Below, one piece after another: positions 1 through 8,122 of a stretch of DNA of 64,000 bases; within the stretch, counting starts at the first letter, position 1; every line of letters starts with the position of its first letter. The notes under the pieces were generated by a model. It was not told the origin of the DNA. It made no database searches and saw only the letters and a program-made list of their open reading frames with translations. A program made the position numbers and the translations under genes. This DNA comes from Pyruvatibacter sp. HU-CL02332 (GTDB lineage: Bacteria > Pseudomonadota > Alphaproteobacteria > CGMCC-115125). The stretch covers positions 434,001 through 498,000 of the forward strand of contig NZ_BAABWK010000001.1 of NCBI RefSeq assembly GCF_040362765.1, read 5' to 3'.

Positions 1-1100
1 ACAAATGTTTGCAGGAACCCAAGCACAGACGATGCGGTGCCAGCCACATGGCCCAGCGGGTCCATGGCCAGCGCGTTGAAATTGGTGCCGATAAAACCAA
101 AGCACGCAAAGATCGACGCGATCATCAAGCTGAACAGCCAGAACGGGAACGCATCTCCCAAGCCAAGTGCCAGAGCAAGCGCCAGCAGAATAAGACCGGC
201 AAAGCACATGAGGGCTGTATGCGACAGCCGCCGCATCCCCATGCGCTCCACGAGCCGTGAATTCATGAAACTGGCCGCTGCCATGAACACAACCGTGCCG
301 CTGAAGGCGAGCGTGAATAAGTCCCCAAGACCAAATGTCTGGGTAAACAGCTGCTCTGCCTGACTGATGAAGGCAAAGAGCACGGCAAAGGTAAGCGCGG
401 TGGCGAGCGCATAGCCAAATGACGCCCGCGTTGTGACAACCACCTTGAAGGCTGACGACACACGCGTGAATGTCAGCGGCATGCGGTACTCAGGATGCAG
501 TGTCTCCGGCAGGCGGATGTAGCTCCACACTGCCATGACGGCACCAAGAATGCCGGTGACCCAGAAGACCGACTGCCAGTCGCCGAACAGGATGATGAGC
601 TGACCGATATTGGGTGCGATCAGCGGCACCGCCATGAACACCATCATCACCAGCGACATAACTGAGGCCATGCGCGCGCCCCCAAACGTATCCCGCACAA
701 TCGACACCGCAATGACCCGCGTTGCCGCCGTGCCAATGCCCTGTATGAAACGGATCGCCAGCAGGGATTCAAAATTGGGAACGTAGGACGCAAGCGCCGA
801 CGCGCCCACATAGACCGCCAGCCCGAACATCAGGACCGGGCGCCGGCCAAACCTGTCCGAGATGGTGCCGTAAAAAAGCTGCGCGATGCCAAAGCCCATG
901 ATGTAGGCGGTAATCACAAACTGACGGCGGTTCTCGTCTTCCACGCTGAGCGCTTCGCCAATGTCCTGCAGCGCCGGGATAAACACATCAATCGCCAGCG
1001 CATTGAGCGCCATAAGCGCTGCCACCATGGCCACAAGCTCCCAGCGCGGAAGCGCAAGGGCCGGGCTCGATGCCGGTTCGGGTGCTGACGGGGAAGACAT
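1..1100 (-). CDS. Bcr/CflA family drug efflux MFS transporter (3' end cut by window)
   Basis: Inner membrane proton-driven drug exporter of the major facilitator superfamily. Reading leftward from the ATG at 1100 gives an open frame to the window edge: a short hydrophilic N-terminus, then hydrophobic helices. The MFS loop 2-3 signature GTISDRFGRRPVL lies near residue 80, and the helix 4 segment RFIQGIGTAATRVIAVSIVR is typical of Bcr/CflA. The visible end, HVAGTASSVLGFLQTF, is the conserved segment before the last helices of this subfamily, so only the C-terminal part is missing. An AAGG Shine-Dalgarno-like stretch precedes the start. The substrate cannot be read from sequence. It lies downstream of msrP, separated by a palindromic repeat, so it is probably transcribed separately. 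Confidence 0.88.
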   Translation of the reverse strand, partial: MSSPSAPEPASSPALALPRWELVAMVAALMALNALAIDVFIPALQDIGEALSVEDENRRQFVITAYIMGFGIAQLFYGTISDRFGRRPVLMFGLAVYVGASALASYVPNFESLLAIRFIQGIGTAATRVIAVSIVRDTFGGARMASVMSLVMMVFMAVPLIAPNIGQLIILFGDWQSVFWVTGILGAVMAVWSYIRLPETLHPEYRMPLTFTRVSSAFKVVVTTRASFGYALATALTFAVLFAFISQAEQLFTQTFGLGDLFTLAFSGTVVFMAAASFMNSRLVERMGMRRLSHTALMCFAGLILLALALALGLGDAFPFWLFSLMIASIFACFGFIGTNFNALAMDPLGHVAGTASSVLGFLQTF

Positions 1101-1216
1101 GAATGGCAGCCTTGAGACGCGGCCGGAATAGGCCGGACCCCACACTTAAAGGTTCATGCCGGAGCTGCAACCCCGAGACCGCATGGCAGATGTGTAGCGG
1201 TCATCACATCCATATC

Positions 1217-1309
1217 CGTGTCTCCGGACTTGATCCGGAGCCTACTCGCCGACAAACACATCTAAGCAAATGAGAGTGGACTCCGGATCAAGTCCGGAGA
1301 TACGGGAGG
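1217..1309. repeat. Composite REP-like palindromic element, copy 1
   Basis: Two 19-base palindromes, 1222-1240 and 1281-1299, each able to form a 7-bp stem (CTCCGGA / TCCGGAG) with a 5-base loop. They are exact reverse complements of each other, separated by about 40 bases. The same arrangement with the same flanks (GCCTACTCG, GAGAGTGGAC, GATACGGG) recurs at 33501-33650. It sits between two same-strand genes (msrP and the efflux pump) and may end or stabilise transcripts. Confidence 0.8.
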
Positions 1310-1354
1310 GTGTGACTGGCCGGGATCATCCACGCAGCGTGGCAGACAAACAGG

Positions 1355-2356
1355 TCACCGATACAGGTTCTGTCCCTCAAGGCCCTTGTAGAGGCCTGCC
1401 ACCTGTTCTTCATAGCCATTGAACATCAAGGTCGGCACGCGGCGGCCTGTGCCCAGCACTTCTTCCGTGGCCTGGCTCCAGCGCGGGTGTGGCACGTCGG
1501 GATTCACATTTGCCCAGAAGCCATATTCCTTGGGCGCAATCTCTTCCCAGAAGCTGGTGGGCTTCTTGCCAGTGAACTCGAATTTCACAATCGACTTGAT
1601 GGACTTGAAGCCATATTTCCACGGCACAGCGAGACGAATGGGCGCGCCGAACTGCTCACCCAGAGGTTTGCCGTAAATGCCGGTCGCCATGAAGGCCAGA
1701 TCATTGCGCGCCTCAGCCATGGTGAGGCCTTCAGTATAGGGCCACGGATACCAGGATTGCTTCTGGCCGCTGGCAACGCTGGGCTGCATGAAGGTCTGCA
1801 TCTTCAAATAGCGCGCTGACGATTTGGGTTTGGCAAAGTCAACAAGAGCTGCCAGCGGGAAGCCTGACCACGGCACGGTCATGGACCATGCTTCCACACA
1901 CCGGTGGCGGTAGATGCGTTCTTCAAGGGGCATCTGCGCAATCAGTTGATCCACATCCAGCGTTATGGGGGTGTCGACTTCGCCTGTGATTTCAATTTTC
2001 CACGGACGCGAAACAAGCGCTTCCGCCGCCCGCGAAATGCGCTTGTGAGACCCGAACTCATAAAAGTTGTTGTAGGTGGAGGAGACTTCCTCATCCGTTA
2101 CCGGGCGATCCACCGCGATGGACGTATTGGCGGGATAGGGAAAGAGCTCAGCCGCCTTCGCCGTCAGATCCGCTTCACCGCCTGCGAGGGCCTCAGCGTT
2201 TTCAGCTGCTTCACCACACCCCGCCACGGCCAGTGTAGCCGCACCGGCAATGCTGGCCGTCGTGCCGCGCAGGAATGCCCGCCGATTGAGAAACACGTTT
2301 TCCGGCGTCACCAGATTTTCAGACAGTTCCCATGCACGGGGACGTTTAATCAGCAT
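1355..2356 (-). CDS. msrP: Protein-methionine-sulfoxide reductase catalytic subunit MsrP (YedY)
   Basis: Periplasmic molybdenum enzyme that reduces methionine sulfoxide in oxidised envelope proteins. About 333 residues from the ATG at 2356, chosen over an upstream TTG because the family begins near this Met and an AAAAGGG sits upstream. A twin-arginine signal (RRAFLRG, residues 25-31) precedes a hydrophobic stretch. The sulfite-oxidase-fold core holds HRCVEAWSM, whose Cys (about residue 153) ligates molybdenum, and the PWSGFPL motif. The downstream QFGAPIRLAVPWKYGFKSIK is characteristic of YedY. The usual haem partner msrQ is not next to it on either side. moaD and moaE at 41 kb supply part of the cofactor pathway. 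The gene is divergent from the M48 protease across a 255-base intergenic region in which I see no clear operator. Confidence 0.93.
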   Translation of the reverse strand: MLIKRPRAWELSENLVTPENVFLNRRAFLRGTTASIAGAATLAVAGCGEAAENAEALAGGEADLTAKAAELFPYPANTSIAVDRPVTDEEVSSTYNNFYEFGSHKRISRAAEALVSRPWKIEITGEVDTPITLDVDQLIAQMPLEERIYRHRCVEAWSMTVPWSGFPLAALVDFAKPKSSARYLKMQTFMQPSVASGQKQSWYPWPYTEGLTMAEARNDLAFMATGIYGKPLGEQFGAPIRLAVPWKYGFKSIKSIVKFEFTGKKPTSFWEEIAPKEYGFWANVNPDVPHPRWSQATEEVLGTGRRVPTLMFNGYEEQVAGLYKGLEGQNLYR

Positions 2357-2611
2357 TTGGGGCGGGACCCTTTTCAAAGCAGAACAATATTGGTGTGACT
2401 AATGATGGCCCGCCACGCCAAAAGGGCAAATCACACCTGCGAGAGAGCTTTGCTATCTGTCGTGATGAGACAACACGCCGAACACCCGCAAAAAACGGCA
2501 GTTTATTGGGCATTCACGCAAAGGCCGCATTGCCGCTATAGTAAAGATCAGTAAAGGTTTTTGCCCGCGTGCCGCTTGCCCACTGTTGGACTACTCGAAG
2601 GGGACACCGCC

Positions 2612-3442
2612 ATGTCATGTCAGCATACAAAAGTAGACGAAAACTCTGTTGTCACGCTTGATACATCCATCAAGCCGATCCGCATGGACCGCCGTCAGAT
2701 CATGATGGGCATTGCCGCCGGCTCGATCGTGGCCTTCACCGGCTGCGCCTACAACGAGCAGCTCGGCCGCAATCAGCTGATGCTGGTAAGCGATGGCCAG
2801 ATGGCGTCGCTGTCTTCACGCGCTTGGAGCGACATGAAGAAGAAGCAGAAGATTTCGCGCAATCCCAAATACAACAATCGCCTGCGCTCGGTCGGCAAGA
2901 AGATCACCACCGCCGCCAACATGCAGAACATGAACTGGGAATACGTGGCGTTTGAATCCAAGCAGAAGAACGCCTTCGTGCTGCCCGGCGGCAAAGTCGG
3001 CTTCTATACCGGCATGATGGACTTCCTGGACAATGACGCACAGCTCGCTGCCATCATGGGTCACGAAGTAGGCCATGTCCGCGCCCGCCACGGCGCTGAA
3101 CGCTACAGCCAGGGACTGGCCAGCCAGGTCGGCATGACCGCGGCACAGGTTGCTGTGGCGGCATCAGATGTGAGCTATGGTGCACCGCTCGTTCAGGCGC
3201 TTGGTCTTGGTCTCCAGTTCGGTGTCCTGCTGCCCTATTCCCGCAGCCACGAACTGGAAGCGGATTCCATCGGCCTCAATTACATGACCAAGGCCGGTTA
3301 CAACCCGCATCAGTCCGTTGCCCTGTGGCAGAAGATGGCCTCTGAAGGCGGCTCGCGTCCGCCGGAATTCATGTCCACGCACCCGGACCCCACCACGCGG
3401 ATCGCAGCCCTGCGCCAGCAGATTGCGCGGATGGGGTACTAG
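2612..3442 (+). CDS. M48 family metalloprotease, probable lipoprotein
   Basis: Zinc metalloprotease likely involved in envelope protein quality control, in the style of LoiP/BepA. The ATG at 2612 is preceded by GAAGGGGAC, a better start than the upstream TTG; it gives 276 residues. The N-terminus carries DRRQ followed by a hydrophobic stretch and AFTGC (Cys about residue 45), which looks like a lipobox, so the protein is probably exported and lipidated. The catalytic HEVGH lies at residues 151-155 and the third zinc ligand in HELEADSIGLNYM near residue 215, followed by the AGYNP and STHPDPTTRI segments usual in this family. It converges on the DUF1826 gene with 14 bases between stop codons. 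No TPR tail is present, unlike BepA. Confidence 0.9.
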   Translation: MSCQHTKVDENSVVTLDTSIKPIRMDRRQIMMGIAAGSIVAFTGCAYNEQLGRNQLMLVSDGQMASLSSRAWSDMKKKQKISRNPKYNNRLRSVGKKITTAANMQNMNWEYVAFESKQKNAFVLPGGKVGFYTGMMDFLDNDAQLAAIMGHEVGHVRARHGAERYSQGLASQVGMTAAQVAVAASDVSYGAPLVQALGLGLQFGVLLPYSRSHELEADSIGLNYMTKAGYNPHQSVALWQKMASEGGSRPPEFMSTHPDPTTRIAALRQQIARMGY

Positions 3443-3456
3443 AAGCCCGTCGCCAC

Positions 3457-4047
3457 TCACGGCCCTGCCGATGAGACGACAAGCAACAACCTGACTTGCC
3501 CGGTCCCTTCAATTCGAGGGGACCGGTGCAACACCGGTGATGCTGACAGAGTGCCCGGCAGAATGGCTGCCTCAAATCGATCCGGCGTCACGAAGGGCCC
3601 GTTATAGGTATCGGGGTTTTTTGAAGCCGCTCTAACCTGACCGGTCGGCACCACACATGTCGTTGCGCCTCGATAGGTGCACACCATGCGCGCTGTCGCC
3701 ACGTCAGCATGGATACGGCAGCACGCATCGTCGCTGATCCGGTCAAGACGCACACTCACCCGCTCTGTCCCCATCTGCCGTGCAAAGCCGTCGGCCAGAG
3801 CTGCACAGTCATTTGCCAGCCAGCTCTGCCAGCCAGACGGCGGTGTTTTCGCAGCAGCAAGGAGCGCTGTGACACCCAGTGCCACATCATCCGGCTGCGC
3901 CTCGAACTTGCCATTCGGCAGCTGCATGGGAGCAAGCCCGTCCAGCCACGCACCCACCTGGTGAGGCACCTGCGACCGCCGTGGAAGGCTTATCCACGGT
4001 GCGTTGGCCAGTTCGCCAACTTCTGGACATGCATCTGTGACGGTCAT
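3457..4047 (-). CDS. DUF1826 family protein
   Basis: 196 residues, no signal peptide or membrane segment visible. The segment RIHADVATARMVCTYRGATT, about residues 110-130, matches the conserved core of DUF1826: a His-x-Asp followed by a Tyr-Arg-Gly turn. No biochemical function is established for the family; it is often encoded near zinc-uptake and GTPase (COG0523) genes. Here it lies 125 bases downstream of, and on the same strand as, the His-rich outer membrane protein whose promoter carries a Zur-like palindrome. The pair may therefore be co-transcribed under zinc control (inference). Several Cys and His residues (DACCRIHAD) could bind metal. There is no strong Shine-Dalgarno, which fits translation from a longer transcript. 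Confidence 0.75.
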   Translation of the reverse strand: MTVTDACPEVGELANAPWISLPRRSQVPHQVGAWLDGLAPMQLPNGKFEAQPDDVALGVTALLAAAKTPPSGWQSWLANDCAALADGFARQMGTERVSVRLDRISDDACCRIHADVATARMVCTYRGATTCVVPTGQVRAASKNPDTYNGPFVTPDRFEAAILPGTLSASPVLHRSPRIEGTGQVRLLLVVSSAGP

Positions 4048-4172
4048 CGCTGAGCAGTCTCACTCATGCCGAATGGAGGGGGCATCTGTTTGGAAAGTGA
4101 CCGGAAGGCGACCGTCAGACCCGACATGTGAGGATTCAAGAGTCATGACGGCCACCTTCCAGGTCTGGGGGG

Positions 4173-5000
4173 TTAGAACTTCAGCTCTGCATTGAGGGAC
4201 AGTGCGAGGTCGCGGCTGCCGTTGCTTGTCAGTCCTGGCAACACAGCGAAGCGCGTTTCAAGGACACGACCACGCCCCAGATCAGCGTCGAAGTAGATCG
4301 CCGGACCGAAATAGTGCGTCTGGTCCTTGAGGTCAGGCGCATCGCCGAACGCTTCTTCCACATCACCATGGGCTTCGACGCCAAGCTTCCAGGCGTCAGC
4401 AATTGGCGTGTTGGCGCTGAGCGCATAACCAAGCCCCGCGTCCTTGCCATCTTCGAATGGAATTTCGACGAACAGATTGCCGATGATCGAGAAAGAGCCA
4501 ACGCCGAACTCGGCAATGGGGCCAAGAGCAAGTGCGCCTTTTTCAATGCCGTCCTTGTTGGGCACTTCAAGCGCCGCATAGAAGCCGACTACCGGTCCAC
4601 CGCCATGTCCGTCATGTCCGTCATGTCCATGATCATGGTCGTGATCGTGGCCACCGCCGCTTTCGCCACCCTGCCAGAGAATGAAGATATTTTCCCATTC
4701 AAAGGCCTCAAGTTCAGCGGTTTCGTCTTCCGGATTGGCAATCTCGAACGCGGCAACTGTTTTCCACCAGTCCGTGACACCGACGCCCAGTGCAATCTCA
4801 TGGACGGATCGTTCTTCGCCCGTCGGCAGGTCATCGGCGAAAAGCGTGTTGAGCGATTCAAACTCAAAACCGCCTTCCACCACTTCCGGGTGGATGACTT
4901 CAAAAATGCCGCCACTTGCCTGCGCCGGTGCCGCCAGCATGGCGCAACTTCCCGCCGCAAACACTGTTGCTGCCAACCGTTTCATTAGATGCGGTTTCAT
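4173..5000 (-). CDS. Predicted outer membrane protein with a His/Asp-rich metal-binding loop
   Basis: 275 residues from the ATG at 5000, preceded by AAGGGGG nine bases upstream. A signal peptide (cleavage near APAQA, residue 28) is followed by alternating amphipathic segments ending in LSLNAELKF. The terminal Phe is typical of beta-barrel outer membrane proteins. Around residues 118-136 there is a His/Asp/Gly run, GHDHDHDHGHDGHDGHGGG, placed like an extended loop and suited to binding zinc or another transition metal. I do not recognise a named family. The Zur-like palindrome 48-70 bases upstream and the DUF1826 gene downstream suggest a role in zinc capture or entry across the outer membrane under zinc limitation (inference). 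Alternatively it could be a metal-storage or metal-stress barrel. Confidence 0.7.
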   Translation of the reverse strand: MKPHLMKRLAATVFAAGSCAMLAAPAQASGGIFEVIHPEVVEGGFEFESLNTLFADDLPTGEERSVHEIALGVGVTDWWKTVAAFEIANPEDETAELEAFEWENIFILWQGGESGGGHDHDHDHGHDGHDGHGGGPVVGFYAALEVPNKDGIEKGALALGPIAEFGVGSFSIIGNLFVEIPFEDGKDAGLGYALSANTPIADAWKLGVEAHGDVEEAFGDAPDLKDQTHYFGPAIYFDADLGRGRVLETRFAVLPGLTSNGSRDLALSLNAELKF

Positions 5001-5047
5001 CAACCCGCCCCCTTGTCTGGATCCTGATGTAAATTCAAGCGGGAGTC

Positions 5048-5070
5048 ATAATGTTATAACATAACATTAT
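5048..5070. promoter_or_regulatory. Zur-like operator palindrome
   Basis: A perfect 10-bp inverted repeat, ATAATGTTAT / ATAACATTAT, around a 3-base centre (AAC). The core ATGTTAT-N3-ATAACAT closely resembles proteobacterial Zur boxes. It lies 48-70 bases upstream of the His-rich outer membrane protein start. Binding by Zur is inferred; no zur gene is in this window. Confidence 0.72.
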
Positions 5071-5076
5071 CAAGCC

Positions 5077-5112
5077 AAAAGAATGGCGGCCCGTGAAGGC
5101 CGCCATTCAAAA
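5077..5112 (-). terminator. Intrinsic terminator downstream of aatA
   Basis: Perfect 11-bp stem, 5081-5091 with 5098-5108, and a 6-base loop. It is flanked by A4 on the + strand at both ends, so each strand reads a T4 run after the hairpin. It lies just past the aatA stop and separates aatA from the Zur-like promoter. Confidence 0.8.
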
Positions 5113-5149
5113 CGTCTCAGAAAATCAGAATCCGCGATGGCTCTGTCCC

Positions 5150-6445
<1,296 letters not shown>

Positions 6446-6491
6446 TCAAACCAGCCTCATTGAAGCAGGTCAAATATGCATCTGGATGCTG

Positions 6492-7157
6492 TCAGACAGC
6501 CCCCACAGGCTGAACACCGCGCTTGAGGGAATCCGCAAAGCCGTGGTTGCGATCCCGATGGCCCGCTTCGTCCGCACGCACCGCAATCACAACGTCCCGC
6601 AGCCGGGCGTCCGGTGCCAGGTTCCAGTACTCGATGGCAATGGCCGGTGCTTCCACATTGTCCTGATGGCCAGCGTCAATCTCGTCGAGATAGCGCGTGT
6701 AGCTGATGACCGCTTCTTCCTCGAAATAGCCGACCACACGATGGGCCGTCTTTGAGGAGAAGAGATACAGGAAGAAGTAGAAATTGTAGAAGATCGCCTG
6801 GGTGAGCATCACGACCACACGCTCAAACATATTGGGCTGCGCAATCTTGATGAAGGTCATCAGATGCATCCGCTCATTGTCTGCTTCTTCAAGCAGCTCA
6901 CGGATCCAGCCCTGATCATCTTCCATCTGGCGCAGGGACCGCAGGTGCTGCAGCAAACCACCCACCATGCCGGGCACAGCAGCGACCGTCTCCAGCACAA
7001 TCGCGCGATGACCATAGCGCTTGGCAAAGAACGTATCCGCGATGAAGCGCAGGAATTTGACAAAGACCAGCGCAATCCGATCGCTCATGTCAGCGGGGGT
7101 GTAGTGGCTCGTGTCGTCCGATACGCCACGAGCGTTGTCATGTGTTTCGTCAGCCAT
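6492..7157 (-). CDS. aox: Alternative oxidase (di-iron ubiquinol oxidase)
   Basis: Membrane-associated di-iron quinol oxidase that passes electrons from ubiquinol straight to oxygen, bypassing cytochrome bc1 and the proton-pumping oxidases. 221 residues from the ATG at 7157, which has GGAGGA seven bases upstream. All iron ligands are visible: E56 in LETVAAVPGM, E95 and H98 in NERMHLM, the Glu of FEEEAVISYTRYL near 147, and E197 and H200 in RADEAGHRD. The aromatic stretch QAIFYNFYFFLYLF, about residues 120-133, forms the membrane-facing helix. Bacterial homologues are scattered and are found mainly in marine alphaproteobacteria. The upstream region holds tandem TTGTCACAA sites, so expression is probably regulated. 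Confidence 0.95.
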   Translation of the reverse strand: MADETHDNARGVSDDTSHYTPADMSDRIALVFVKFLRFIADTFFAKRYGHRAIVLETVAAVPGMVGGLLQHLRSLRQMEDDQGWIRELLEEADNERMHLMTFIKIAQPNMFERVVVMLTQAIFYNFYFFLYLFSSKTAHRVVGYFEEEAVISYTRYLDEIDAGHQDNVEAPAIAIEYWNLAPDARLRDVVIAVRADEAGHRDRNHGFADSLKRGVQPVGAV

Positions 7158-7267
7158 GCAATGATCCTCCAAGACATCATGCATTCGTCAGTGTCCAGAG
7201 TAGCTGAAAACCAGCTCCCCGGGCAGCGCGTCCTGACTGAAGATCATATACACAAGGCGTTAATTCA

Positions 7268-7327
7268 CTTTGTCACAAGGCCGCAGCGCGGCTTTGTCAC
7301 AAGCGACAACCTGTCCATAAACGACAG
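7268..7327 (-). promoter_or_regulatory. Tandem operator-like repeats upstream of aox
   Basis: CTTTGTCACAAG occurs twice, at 7268-7279 and 7292-7303, exactly 24 bases apart. Each contains the palindrome TTGT-C-ACAA. A looser inverted repeat, CTGTC-N7-GACAG, follows at 7311-7327. All lie 110-170 bases upstream of the aox start. The binding regulator is unknown. Confidence 0.5.
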
Positions 7328-7337
7328 CTTTCATGAC

Positions 7338-8024
7338 CTATCGCCCGCTGGTCTCCAGCGCCTTGATCGCGTCAGGCACTTCCACATCCACCTGCATGCT
7401 GCGTGACGTGAGCGGCGACAGGTGCCGCGTCTCGATGGGGACGCAGCCCGCCCAGTAAGGCAGCTCCATGTCTTCCTCATCATCATTGGGTCCGCCGCGC
7501 CGGACTTTCGCCACCGCCTCTTCAAGCGGAATGCGCAGGATCATGGTGGCTTTCATTTCGGTCTTGTTAGGCGCGCGTGAGCCTTCAGCCCGGCCCTCGG
7601 CGATGCCTTCCATGACTTTCCACATGGCTTCCATCCGGGCGTCCTCACCGGTCACTTCCTCAGCCACCCCATGCACCATGACCGAGCGATAGTTCATGGA
7701 GTGGTGGAACCACGACCGGGCCAGCACCAGGCCATCAAGATGGGTGACAGTGGCGCATAGAGGCACACCGGACGCCAGCGTCTTGAACATCCGCGTCTTG
7801 CGGCTGCCGTGGATCAGAAGGCTTTCGCCATCGCGCACATAGAAGATGGGGATCACCACCGGTGCGTCCTCATGGACGAAGGCCACATGGGCCACATAGC
7901 CCGCATCCAAAATGCCGTGGACCGTCTCGCGGCCGTAATCCGCACGCTTGTGGATACGCACCTTCGTGCGCTTGGTCTTCTTGTAGGTCTCAGCTGTCGC
8001 CGGACGTGTGTGATCTTTTGGCAT
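7338..8024 (-). CDS. Pyridoxamine 5'-phosphate oxidase-like FMN-binding protein
   Basis: Small split-barrel flavin-binding protein of the pyridoxamine phosphate oxidase-like superfamily (COG3467 type). 228 residues from the ATG at 8024, with GGAGAG just upstream. The pattern HGILDAGYVAHVAFV, PVVIPIFYVRDGESLLIHGS and TVTHLDGLVLARSWFHHSMNYRSVMVHG is the usual FMN-binding half barrel. Most relatives have no proven substrate, so this is not a confident PdxH. It is divergent from a MocR regulator across about 98 bases of palindromic DNA, which suggests that the regulator controls it. It ends 180 bases before aox but a separate promoter region lies between. Confidence 0.82.
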   Translation of the reverse strand: MPKDHTRPATAETYKKTKRTKVRIHKRADYGRETVHGILDAGYVAHVAFVHEDAPVVIPIFYVRDGESLLIHGSRKTRMFKTLASGVPLCATVTHLDGLVLARSWFHHSMNYRSVMVHGVAEEVTGEDARMEAMWKVMEGIAEGRAEGSRAPNKTEMKATMILRIPLEEAVAKVRRGGPNDDEEDMELPYWAGCVPIETRHLSPLTSRSMQVDVEVPDAIKALETSGR

Positions 8025-8057
8025 AGTACTCTCCGTCAATATAACGCAGGAGATAGA

Positions 8058-8106
8058 ACCAATTTGGTTTGCCAAATAGCACCAATTATGGACAATTGGG
8101 GGTGCC
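8058..8106. promoter_or_regulatory. Divergent operator region for the MocR regulator
   Basis: Contains the palindrome ACCAA-T-TTGGT at 8058-8068, a partial repeat GCCAAAT at 8071-8077, ACCAAT again at 8081-8086, and then CAATTGG and GCCAAT. Repeated CCAAT/ATTGG half sites between divergent genes suit a GntR-type winged helix. Both start codons lie within about 60 bases. Confidence 0.5.
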
Positions 8107-8122
8107 AATCAGGAGAGACCCC

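Noticed and set aside
4314-4988. Open frame of 224 codons on the + strand
   Set aside because: Antisense to the His-rich outer membrane protein, whose signal peptide, start site and operator are all coherent.
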